From contig CM114272.1 of NCBI GenBank assembly GCA_050084515.1, positions 49,786,001 to 49,850,000 on the forward strand: a stretch of 64,000 nucleotides of DNA. Direction: 5' to 3'. Position numbers and translations under genes: made by a program. The notes beneath the pieces are model-generated. The model was not told the DNA's origin, ran no database searches, and saw only the letters and a program-made list of their open reading frames with translations. This document shows positions 12,601 through 23,440 of the stretch, one piece after another (the first letter of the stretch is position 1; each line of letters opens with the position of its first letter). The DNA comes from Blasia pusilla (Eukaryota > Marchantiophyta > Marchantiopsida > Blasiales).

Positions 12601-15600
12601 CTCCGAGAGTCTTCTCCCAAGTTCGAAATGAAGATCCTCCAAATGTCTTAAGTTTAACCGAGAAACTTTCTTGTGATGCCATCACATGCCTCAATGGTGA
12701 CTTGGATCCTGGAAAGTCTTCAGTGAGTACTGCAGTTGCTGGATCGATTGGAAAAACTCAAGTGGTTGCAAGTGCTTCTAGCACTCCTAAAATCGCAAAT
12801 TTTCATGGCTTCTCACCTTTGATTTTTCATGATTATGAACTATCGGTTCCCACCTACCGAATTGGATCCTACACGCTTAAGGCAGATAATCCAACAACTC
12901 CAAGTCCCTCCGTTCATTGCCTCCAATATGTGGGCAAAGCTGACACTTTTCATTCCTTTCTGTTATGCCCATCTATCCATAGACCGTTGCCCTCAGATTT
13001 ACCATGTCTGCTAGATATTTCAAACTCAAGACCATCATTCACTAATGTTGGTAGTCATGGTATGGAGTTACCTTACTGGCGATACAGAGGAGCTGTACAG
13101 GAGGAACAGGACCTTGCCGAGGTGTGTGGTTGCGTACACTTGCATAGCTAGATTAACAGTTCAATGTAGGAACACTAGCTCCATCTTGGTCTATTCTGCG
13201 ACCTTTCAGAGTTTGGCCTAGGGTTTTGGTTGCCAATATCATCATCATCTCTTCATAGCTTCTCAGCTTGGCTTGAGATATATCTTTCTTAATCAGAAGA
13301 AAGTATATATTGTCTGCAGGCTAGTGAATTGAAGTTTGTGGATGTGGCGGTTTCTTGCAGCTAACAGATGTGTAAGAATTCATTTCCCAGTAGTTATTTT
13401 TTGCCCAGTAAAAGCGACTGAGATGTTCTGATTTGGTGAAGTTGCACTTTGCAGAGTAGTCTACTTCAGGGTTCAATTGATGAAGAAACATGGTTAGAGT
13501 TGGCACTGAATCAAATTGACTATGACATTTTTACTGACAGCCCTAAAGCTCGGGATGAGGTACGTGTGCTTTCTGCGTTTTATTTGGCAAGCCATTGTTG
13601 GCAGATGCACAAAATGGGAATGATGATTTTCAGCGGTCACAATACTCTAATAAATCTCTAGGGGGTGCCCTTTCTTGTGAGATCGCTTTTCGTTTTGGTA
13701 AGAGTTATGTAAACACTGATTTGCATATGGTGCAGGCCCTCTGTGTTTTATCTCGAGCACTGGAATCTAGACCGAGCTCTGTTACTCTTTGGGTGGCATA
13801 CTCATGCTTGTTTCACACAAGGAAGGACAATCCAGAGAATGATGACATGTTTCATTTTGCGGTATTGAACCCATTCCTATGAGCACACTTGCTTTTGTAG
13901 AAGTGATAGGAGCCATGGATTCCAAGCATTGCATTCAAATGTATTTATCAGATTGCATTGTATTCAACAGGCCCTTAATACATCTAGATTTTCTCTCCTG
14001 GTAGCTTATGTAGTTAAGATGATCTGTGACTTTCTAGCAAAACTTATATCACCTTATCGAGAGGGTGATGGAGTGTTCCAACAATTTAGATGCCCGTATG
14101 ACTGGAAATCTTAAGCTATGTTTATGTAAACCAAAATTGTTGGGATGATAATTTGGTGTGACAAATTTCCTGAATTGATTTGGATATGGTTTCATGATGT
14201 TTGGGTGGTTCCATTGCAGGTACAGTACAATCAAGGTTCCTATGAGCTCTGGATGCTGTACATTAACAGCAGGACTGATGTGTTGTCTAGAACAGAGGCA
14301 TATGAAAAAGCAATTGTGGCACTTGCAGATGAAGGAACCCAACTGGAGATTCCTCAGGAAGATCTGAGTGCTTATTTACTTGATACTGTCTTGCGGATGC
14401 TGTACAGCATGTGTGTTTCAGGGTGTACACAAGATGCACTGTCATGGGTCGATGATCTTCTTCATGATGCCTCAGTTGTGGATGAAGCAAAATCACACAG
14501 GGGCAGCACGTCCGCTATTCTCACTCATTTGACACCACATGATGCATGCATCCTCTGGATTTCATGCACTTACCTGTCTGCTTGTTCAGAGCTTCCCACA
14601 ACTATTGTCAGACAACTTGGATGCAAGCAGCACTTGCCCTACAATCTTGAATGGGAGAAACGTGCAAGTTCTGGAATGGTTGCACGTACACGTGTCATGA
14701 AAGCATTAAACACTGCTGCCTCCTCAGCAAGAGGATGTTTATCTTTAGAGTGTTCTCAGGTTGCCGTCAACAACAGAATTGACCTTTCCAGACCAGTGCT
14801 GGGAGTTAACTACCTGCAGTGCTTAGCTTTATATGAGGGCTTGGATATTGCAGCTTGTATGGGTCAGCGGTTGATCAACCTGTACCCCAACTCTGTGGAG
14901 CTTATTCTTATACATGCTCGGATTGAGCAGCGCCGTGCAGGTGTAAGTGCAGGTTTGCATGTATTCGAAGAAGCAGTGGCACAGTGGCCAGTTGAGCAGT
15001 CTGGTATCCAGCGCTTGTGGAATCAGTATATGGGACACGCGCTCCTATGGGCTGACAAGGACTGGCTCAGCAAGCTACTCGCAGACTGCATCGGCACTAC
15101 CAACCTGTATTCAATGGTGGATCATCAGGATTCCACTTCAAGACTTCAGCCTCAAGCATATATTTCCATGTCAAATATTGATGTCCATGCAGGCGACAAT
15201 CTGGAGGCGTCATCCTTAGAAATGCGGAGTCGTTTGAGAAGTTTCTTCTTAACTTTGACAACCACATCAAGGAAAGTATCCGGATCATTTGATGATCAGT
15301 CCACAGATGGTGAAGATTCCGTTTTTGCTGCGATCAATGTGGCACTCATCGAGGCTCTCCGAGGGGACCAGAAAGCTGCTCACTCTGCCATCAATAAGGC
15401 AATGAAAATAGCCAGGTCAGAAAAGGAATTGAGACACTGTTGGAGAGAACTTGCTGGTCTTCAATATGCAATCAGTGCCACTGCTACAGTGTCACAGAAT
15501 ACAGGAGTAAAGGAAAGAATGGTCAACCTCCTGGATAGGTTGAAAACAGAATCCTACATTTTTTCACAGTTGAAACCTTTGTCTGAAAAGGTTCTAAAGA

Positions 15601-16160
15601 ATCTAAAAGGTCCTCGTGTACGCAATTTTTTTGTAGATGTTCTGGGTCCCCCTTCGTTCGACCATTCCCTTCTGAACTCTATTCTTGAGACATGCTTTGG
15701 ACCGTCCCTGCTGCCTAGTGATTCTTACACACTGAAGGAGGCTTACCATTTCGCCGAAGGAATATTGGAAGCTATGCCTGGTAATGTGGAGGTGGCTTTC
15801 TCTTTATGCAAGACTGTTTTCCAGCAGTTCCAGCAGAATGGAGCTCTAGAGAGTACGTATTCAATGGCAGTCTGGGCAAGTGCTCTTCTGATCAGTGCTC
15901 TACGGCAGTCTTGCCCAGTGGCTCCTGAGGTTTATTGGGTGGAGGCTGGATTGTTTTTGAAACAACTTGGACAAGAAGGTTCGTTAGAAGAATACTACAT
16001 AGATGCACTCATTAAATATCCATTTTCAGCAGCATTACAGCACGGCCGCGTAGATGCCCACAGTAGATTTCAAAAGTCAGAGTCTGCTACAGAAGCAGCC
16101 AATCGCACATACCCAGTCCTCATGGTTACACACTCAGTGGACAGTGGTTCTGAGGGTTGA
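3604..16160 (+). CDS. ZFC3H1-like zinc-finger protein, ten-exon gene
   Basis: My splice model joins 3604-3828, 5092-5332, 5953-6210, 6370-6483 (or to 6528), 6813-10757, 10855-10964, 11094-13121, 13455-13559, 13736-13861 and 14220-16160. Every junction has GT/AG ends and compatible phase, giving 9,093 nt, about 3,030 residues. Family marks in order are: an acidic EEGELSSDDE start near residue 55; FVIKFDEDSDSD just inside exon 5; short coiled coils (around 7429-7509); a conserved coiled coil at 8719-8940 (about residues 915-989, EELLDKELEEAQ); the C-x7-C-x4-C-x3-H finger at 12525-12578 (about residues 2109-2126, CKFEHRGKC..CPWQH); and C-terminal HAT/TPR-like helices (SYELWMLYINSR, SSVTLWVAY). 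In animals ZFC3H1 is the scaffold that links poly(A) RNA to the nuclear exosome with MTR4, and a similar nuclear role is inferred here. It is longer than human ZFC3H1 (about 2,000 aa), mainly through the low-conservation exons 5 and 7. The exon 4 donor is uncertain. Confidence 0.85.
4440..4482 (+). repeat. Two-copy 21-bp tandem repeat in intron 1
   Basis: The unit GTTACCATTCTGATGCTAATT occurs twice head to tail inside the first intron of the ZFC3H1-like gene. It is a small local duplication, and the intron (3829-5091) is otherwise unremarkable. Confidence 0.85.
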
Positions 16161-19100
16161 GGGCACTATTAAACAGGAGATGGTGACTACAACAAGCAAA
16201 AGTATGAAATCCAAATGGGTGATTTGGGAAGGTTGGACAGAGTGAGTTCATAATTTGCATCGGCAAGTGGACAGTCTTGTCTCCTACTACAGCAGGGTGC
16301 CAGCTTCTCAACTATTTGAAGTGTTGTATTTCTGATGTTTGTTTTGCTTCACGAATTTTCCTGGTGTTGTAATATTGGTTTCATGCATGGTTCAAAAGTG
16401 ACAAGGTTCTGCATATTTTATATTTCATGCCTAGGTTCTGTCTATTTTATATTGCCCATCTAAAAGGGTCGTTTGATATATCAATGGGTTTTCTGTGCAG
16501 TCATGGTCTTCCCAAGTAGCCAACCCATCATAAAAGGTGGGCCTGCATGGAAATTCCATTACTTCCTACTTTTCTTTTCCCTGAATGTAGGTAGTGTTGT
16601 CAATTTGGATTTGCAGTAATCAATTCCCTTTGAGATGGACAACCAGTTATTAAAGTCGTTATTGGCTGTCCAATGCCATTTGTAGTGTTGCAGGTGAGTT
16701 GTGATGAACTTCCTTCGATTTGAGCCTGGTGGAGAGTGAAAGTCTTCCAATTTTCCTGCGTATGTGGCATTGTGGAGCAATTGGATTGAAGTTTTCTATT
16801 GAGCTTAGTGAAAAGAACCTGAATGATGACCTATAGAAACCTGGAAAATGGAAATGCAAGGTGATCAAGTAGATAGGACTCAGTTGTGTTTGTCAATGCT
16901 TTCACTAGGTATCCACAAGTCCTACTAACTAAACCTTTTGGAGAGACCGCTTTGGGAACATGAGTTACACTTGCCTTAGAGTAACTGTACTATCGGGTTT
17001 ACTTCCTAAGAAGACTGGGTTAGTTGGTCATCAGAGTTACTCATATACGACCATGCATAACAATAGGTTCGTTTTAATGTGCCATCAAGAAGTGGAGATT
17101 CATGAGGGATAATCAAGTGCAGTGCCTACTGTAGTGATTGAACTCTGAGTGCTCACAAGGATCCCCAGGCTATTGATGGTAACATACCTCGTGCACAGTT
17201 GCTACAGGAATGCGGTCATTAGCCATGCCTTCCTGTTGGAGCTGTCCCATCCGGTGGAAATAACATTACACCTTGCAGAACTTGAAGTTCTGTTTAAGAG
17301 AGGATTCTAGAACCCTCTCTCCTCTTGTATAAAATCAGACAGTATTAGGTCCTACCTTTTCAATCGCAATTATGATTTGTTTGGTCCCAAACTGGATCAT
17401 AATGTAAACTGGAAGTCATGCTGTCCGGACAGCACTGACTCAAAGACACAGATAGTCCCTTGCCCATGTCAAAGCTCTTGGGAACGACACAGAAACTTGA
17501 TATATTCTTACAATAAGTTATCCTTGAAGTTGGATTCTTGTGGGTGAAGGTTGTACAATGGGACTTCCACTCCGAACTCAGAACAAGCTTTAATTTGTAG
17601 TGCAATTTTGTCCTAGCCATCTGGGAACTTCATCAGTTGCCAGGAGCATTAGGCTCTGTTTGCTGGGACTCTAAATATTGAACTGTAGACATCTGCAACC
17701 GATGATTGTGTGAAGAACATGTGTGGACGTTCAAGGGATGTGGATGCGGTGCATGCCCTGGAATTACCCTACTACAGCCTCCAGTGGAAAGTCTGAGGAG
17801 ACTTCATGTATATTATATGGCCTCTATCAAGGCATTGCATATGCCCACACGTTTGAGCGTGTGGGTGATACTGACTATCAGATGATCAGATGATGATGGT
17901 GTAAGGAGCGCGTGGAGGATGTGGGTTGGAACTGCAGCAGCAGGTTCCAGACAGTGGAACATACAGGTGCACCTCATTGATTACCCATATTCCCAATGCC
18001 GCTGGGGCGGAGGAGCGAACAGGATTATGAAAGAATTGCTCATGAGTTTTTCCTTCATTTGTTCCCATAAAATTTGGAGGGGTTCTTAGTGGAGAGTTTG
18101 TACCCGAGGCAAGGCACCGACCTTGTACCATCAGCTTGTTTGTCGTTTTTAAAATAATCAACGTGTAAATTAAAGTTACAATTATTGAAGTAAACGTCCT
18201 GATTTTGGATAGCTGGCCCACTGTTAATGGATGTGGAAATGATTTCAAATGTAAGTTTAAAAACTGCTTTACCTGATTGGTTATGTGACGGTTTGCACAT
18301 GGTGGGAGTAACCGTTAAGTATGGAATGTGCAGAATGATGTATCACGAGTAAGGCCGTAATAGGATGTCCCCATGTCCAGCACTCGTCACTTGGGATAGT
18401 GAGTATTGAGTGATTAGGTCCTCATTCCACTTTCTCCATTAGGTTTCTTCACATCTAGGAAGGGTATGAATTCCTAGTGTCTTGAGTGTTTCGCCTAACA
18501 CGAAAACTCAAAAAAATAACTTTGTGATATTGTTTTTAAAGGACTGTATCTCATGGGCACCTTACTGGTGTGAATACGAAGAAGGAAGAAGGGATGAAAG
18601 AAGAGGAACGAAAAGTCTCTGTATCTTGCACGAAGAGTTGGTTTATCAGCCTGGAGTTTTGGAAGGAGTAGCAATTTCAGGACTTGCGTAATCTTTTCTG
18701 CCTCACTGTCAAGGTCTGGAGAGAACAGATATGGAAAAGAAATATCTTTTAGATATCGATAAATAGCGAATATCTGTCACAACACGCAATACACTATGTC
18801 ACGGAACGTGGTCGAACAATCAATTTTTAATTATCAAAGATTGCAAGACGAAAAAAACTGTAATTTCAGGTGTATGATACCATCCACTACATGACGACGG
18901 TTAGATTGTGTGAATGCACGCTAGTTTCAAAATGTAAGGAAAAAATCCGGACCCCAAGAAGTTTGAGTTTTTTCTTACAGCTCCAGCAAGTAGGTGGCTA
19001 TGATTATCCTCATTATATCGTTGTACTTTAATAGTTGATGTGTTGAACTTCAAATTTAATATGAGATTTTTGAACCCTGTTAGATCGCAGTTGGACACGT

Positions 19101-19189
19101 TACATTCATTAAGTAGTGTCTTTTGTGGTCTTGCGACCATAGACCCCGGTGGCTGCTGCTAGAGACAGGGAGGAGGGATACACTCTCAT
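16161..19189. other. Gene-free stretch downstream of the ZFC3H1-like gene
   Basis: The first few hundred bases probably contain the 3' UTR. The remainder has no coding region or repeat family I recognise. A short hairpin with an 8-bp stem (CCCACACG) and 6-nt loop lies at 17844-17865. Confidence 0.4.
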
Positions 19190-19199
19190 ATAGTAGAAG

Positions 19200-19770
19200 C
19201 ATTTTCTCATTATTTTCCCATTCCCCCAATGGGAGTTAGGTTGCTTGCATATTCTCTTGAAGTTTTTTGTCCAAGATTTGGCCTACTTTACGAGCCTTCT
19301 TTGGGCCCAAATTTTCTCCATCACCACCGTAGAATAGGGACAGGAATCCATTGCCTCCATTTGTGATAGCTAGCCATTTCAACATGCCAATTCTCCAACT
19401 TGGTTCCACTCGAAATTTTGATCGCGTACCAACTTATGAGTTTGGCCATTAGTGAGAAAGGTTACATCATACACCAAAATTAGTTGCACAACTTCAAGTC
19501 TATCCCTTTGTTTGGTGTTGGCAACTCATATTCTTGCCCCATACTCTATTGAGGGACCAATGGTATTCAAAATGTTTTAGTGGTGTAGGAAAATTGATAG
19601 TTTATTCACCTTTTTGTGACCTTTCCCTGTAGTTTTCTCAAAATGGACATCCCACGTGCAGTCTTCTGAGAATTTCTTTGCCTCGATATGTGTATGTGGG
19701 CACTCTGGGGATCTTCTGTTCACCTTAGTATCAACTTTGGTCTGGGTCCCCTCGTTACTAGAGACCATAC
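19200..19770 (-). mobile_element. LINE (non-LTR retrotransposon) 3' fragment
   Basis: Minus-strand reading gives TWDVHFEKTTGKGHKKVNKL around 19600-19660, the same stretch that follows the reverse transcriptase in the plus-strand LINE at 22300-22370 (DAHTKKFMEKGHKKVNGLSR). Further downstream on the minus strand other C-terminal words follow, interrupted by stops. It is a decayed 5'-truncated piece. Confidence 0.55.
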
Positions 19771-20099
19771 CTCACAAGTAGTGCATGTTGTAGCCTTGTG
19801 ACTATAGCCTTGGTCGGACAGTGCTTGAGACTAGGATGGGCTTAGAGAGAGGAAGAAGTGAAGAAGGTATCATATGAGAGGAAGGAGATACTCTCATATA
19901 GTTTGAGTGCTCACCATACAATGCATTGGTGTGGAGCTTCTAAGTGTCAAACAAGACGCTCTTCACCGCACCATCCACTTTACCTCATTGGCATCCCCTA
20001 TTGACATTACTAGCCAATGCAACAACTTTAGGCAATGAATCTTGGCTACTAAATGTGTTGAAAAAAATTCTAGTGTTACCAACGTAGCAATGTCAACAT

Positions 20100-20703
20100 A
20101 TACTCTTGCTCTACGTGTTGTGAATTTTGTGCAGGAGATCAAATAGTGACTAGAGGTTTCATCCCCTTATCACACAAGGTGCAAAAGCTTACCTGTGTTC
20201 CCATCTTGCTTTTCTTATGGTTCAAGGGGATTTCCCCATCCTAAACTTGAACTTAAACCGGGTTCCCAAGCAAGGGATTTCCCACAAATTGTTATTCAGT
20301 TATGCTTGTGCAAGATATACCGTCAAGAGAGAGAGGTCAAACATTTCAATGCCTTCCTTGGTGTTGTTCTTCTGTGAATGTTTGCCCACTACTTTGGTTA
20401 TGGTATCCACAAATGCTTTCTCATCTTGCTCCCACAATTTAGATCTTGCAAGGACCTTGGTTGTTTGCATAGTCTTTTGAACCCTTTTTAAAGATTTGCC
20501 CCGCTTTACGAGTCGTCTTTGGGTCCAGGTTTTCCCCTCACCTCTTGAGGACAATAATGGGGGTCCATTATCTCCAATTGTCTCCACCATTTTAACTTAG
20601 CAATGTCATGTCTATCCTCCAAGGGTTCCACTCCAAGTTCTGATCTCACACCAGCTATGGCTGTTTGTGAGGAAGCTTGCATCATATTGCGGAATGACTT
20701 CAA
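20100..20703 (-). mobile_element. LINE C-terminal fragment
   Basis: The minus strand carries VRSELGVEPLEDRHDIAKLKWW near 20620-20650, then HYCPQEVRGKPGPKDD. The first resembles the C-terminal region of plant LINE ORF2 proteins (ELG..PL..RR..KLK). The frame is open for about 65 codons and then broken. It probably belongs with the neighbouring LINE pieces as remains of one or two insertions. Confidence 0.5.
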
Positions 20704-20706
20704 CAG

Positions 20707-21497
20707 AGGAACCTAACCACTAGCTAGGAGGGCGTTTGGAGATATTTTGGTACTTATCGTCTCGATGTTTGGATGGCATGAGTTAGCATGGGATCTTGTG
20801 TGTTTGTGTGTTTATTAAGTGACAGTGATGAATGTCGTGTAATGATATATATGCGCACGATAATTATCATATCTTTTAGGATAGATCGGCGAGATCTAGT
20901 TGAGCGCCTTCGAGGATAGTGGAGGACACACTCATGAGATCAAGGATGACGTACTGAGGCTACGGGTAACTTTAGAGAGCATGTTTCCCATTCGTTTCGC
21001 CTGATTTGGAGCCATATATATAAACTTATTATTTTGGGTAGATTACCGTTTTGCGTATATTTTACTTTCCACTTTGTGAAGTGGCCCTTGACCTCCTACA
21101 GCAAGTTAAGAGCCAAGGAGATGACTTGCGGGCATAGGTTATCGTGAAGAGAGCTTGGAAGAGGGAAGGGGATATACCTAACGAGAGAAAGCTTGGGATC
21201 TCATTATCTCTTTGTTGAACCGCTTGGCATGAGGGAGTAGGGCTTTGATCCTTTTCGCCTTTTTTATGTAATCAAAGCCTCTCATTATAAAAGTGGGTTT
21301 GGTTTGACATGAGAGAGAAAGAGATTTGTATGCATCATAGAGATATTGTGTGAGAGTGTTACTTGATTTAATTGGAGATATTTTGATACTCATCGTCTCG
21401 GTGTTTGGATGCCATGAGTTAGCATGTGATTTTGTGTGTTTGTGTGTCTTTTTGGTGACATTGATATATGTTGTATAGCGATGTGTATGCGCACAAA
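20707..21497 (+). mobile_element. Gypsy 3' end: polypurine tract plus LTR
   Basis: A CCTAACCACTAGCTAGGAGGGCG segment at 20711-20733 looks like the 3' non-coding end and polypurine tract seen also beside the minus-strand copies at 44870 and 57390. It is followed by an LTR. A block of about 125-135 bp starting TTGGAGATATTTTGGTACT and ending TATGCGCACGA occurs at 20735-20862 and again, diverged, at 21374-21495, around a middle block beginning TATCATATC. A TATA-like ATTATAAAAG lies at about 21280. The coding region upstream is missing, replaced by LINE sequence. Confidence 0.6.
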
Positions 21498-21734
21498 AAA
21501 AACCAGAATTGTTCAATACATTCAGTATCCTTGATTCATTGCCCAAAGCTGCTACATTTGTAAGTTATGTCTATTTGGGATCCCGATCAAGTAAAGTAGA
21601 TGGTGTGATGAAGAGTTTCTTGGTTGACTCTAGGAGAATATTTTCATCAAGGAAGGCTAGGCTCATTTTTGGAAGGCCCAAGGATGTGTGGATCACATAT
21701 TCACTTTCACTCTGATTATCCAAGGTAGGGAAAA

Positions 21735-21762
21735 AGGGGGGGGGAGGGGGGGAGGGGGGGAC
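21735..21762 (+). repeat. G-rich tract
   Basis: Runs of 5 to 9 guanines separated by single adenines lie directly in front of the LINE fragment. The four or more G-runs could form a G-quadruplex. It may mark an insertion junction or simple-sequence slippage. Confidence 0.7.
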
Positions 21763-21769
21763 CACCCAC

Positions 21770-22510
21770 TGCTTCTTCTTGGATCTCAAGAAGATATTTG
21801 ACGCTTTATGGCGTGACAGGCTATCTTATAGCTTGTGGAAGGCGGGGCTTCACAGAAAGATATGGAGGGCAATTGAGAAGACTTACCAAAACACAAGGAG
21901 TAGAATTCTGGTGAATGGCCAGCAGAGTGTGACAATTGACATCAAGCAGGTAGTGGCTTAAGGATGCTTGCTCTCCCCCACCCTCTTCAACATTTTCGTC
22001 AATTGCCTATAGGAGGAAATGGAGGATAGTGGACTAGGCATACGGGTGGGAAACATCTCTATTCTTTCCCTTATGTTTGTTGATGACTTTGGTGGACTAG
22101 AGAAAATGAGAGAGAAACTCCAAGAGATGATCTTCCAACCCAAGTCTAGTGTGATATGTGGGGCATGGAGGCTAATGTACTTAAGTGCGGTGTGATGATC
22201 TTCAATGACAAGGAGGAAGACCAAGACCAACAGTAGAAGTGGGACAAACAAGAGATCCCATGTGTGCCTACTTGCACCTATATGGGCATTGAATTATCAT
22301 AAGACTTCATGTGGGATGCCCACACTAAGAAGTTTATGGAAAAAGGTCACAAGAAGGTGAACGGTCTGTCGAGACTCCTACATTGCAAGTACATCACATC
22401 AAAAGTAAAGTGCTTTATCATTCGACTTACCATTTGTTCCTCACTAGAATATGGCGCAACAGTGTGGGATGCCAACAACAAACAAAGGGATATGCTTGTA
22501 GTTATAGATA
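21770..22510 (+). mobile_element. LINE reverse transcriptase fragment
   Basis: Plus-strand translation shows non-LTR reverse transcriptase landmarks in order: DLKKIFDALWRD (21780-21815), NTRSRILVNGQ (21891-21923), GCLLSPTLFNIFVN (21962-22003, preceded by a stop) and FVDDFGGL (22077-22100), where FVDD replaces the usual FADD catalytic motif. Then comes MWDAHTKKFMEKGHKKVNGL (22309 onward), shared with the minus-strand fragment at 19600. The frame is broken several times, so it cannot encode an active enzyme. The element is truncated at both ends. Confidence 0.75.
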
Positions 22511-22679
22511 GCCATCTATCCCTACCTACCATGATAAACATCTCTAGAACATTGAGAGCGAAAAGGCCGGGTGCTCATGTGGCCCCATTGTTTGTCGCCT
22601 TCTTGTCATCCACGTCACAGACACAAGTTGGTATGTATAACTACGTACTATCTACTCTATGTATATCTAGGGCACATCC

Positions 22680-23440
22680 ATTGTCCCTGAAGTACCCTAA
22701 TGAGAGGTGGCGTCAGACATGCCATATGTCATCTTCTCCAACACTCATCACAGACTAGCATAGTGGCTGCACCACAGGTAGAACCACACAACATGCAACG
22801 CAAGCCTGTAGGAAATACTGCTAAGCTTGCATCAACTATACCATAAATATTAGGAAGATGACATGTCGCACAGTTAGGCATATGGTCCTTCCAAACCATA
22901 CCAACGCGTCCCTCAAATAAGAGAACACCACATGGAAAAACATCACGCACTCTCAAGATATTGCATCCTACAGTCTCATCCAACATCGTGGGTGCCCTCT
23001 ACTGCAAGTCGACATAGTCTCCCCGATGAAACCTTCAGATAGTTGGTCAATAACCACCTCCTTGAATAGTTGCATGCCTCAAAGTATCTTCATGTTGCGC
23101 AAGCACCAAGTTCTCAAACGGCATGGGCTTCAATCTTTGAAACAACTTAGACCTCTAAGAACATGCTCACATGCTCACATCCATACATCACGGTCATTAA
23201 AGTTCAACACCTGACCAACATCTTGACAAATGACCGTAGGTAAACTTGCGTCTTGGCCATAAAGAAACAAAGTACGGTGAGAAAGACGCTAAGGATGTGT
23301 GCATGTTGAATCTGTTTCCCATTACCAACCACACACCTGGAGGTCCCAATCTCCTCGATGGCCTCTCTACAAGCCATTCTTGCGTAAACCTTCCTTCACC
23401 GTCTATATAACCCTCTCTGCTAGTCCATCCGCCTCAGGAT
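22680..23440 (-). mobile_element. Gypsy integrase C-terminal half with PHD finger (copy A)
   Basis: Read on the minus strand, the piece starts in the integrase core (ILRRMDWLAERVI near 23400-23440), continues through VGCNILRVRDVFP and VWKDHMPN, and ends in a PHD-type zinc finger at about 22690-22800. The finger has CMLC, then CDEC, then H-x2-C in HMACLTPPL, then WMCPRY before a stop. Spacing is C-x2-C-x11-C-x2-C-x4-H-x2-C-x14-C-x2-Y, the C4HC3 pattern with the last Cys changed. A stop replaces the Trp before the His. The 3' LTR should lie below 22680, but LINE sequence is there instead. Confidence 0.7.

Noticed and set aside
13318-13370. Possible extra exon (ASELKF..) in the ZFC3H1-like gene
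   Set aside because: It has an acceptor-like TCTGCAG but no good donor before its stop, and the flanking exons join in phase without it.
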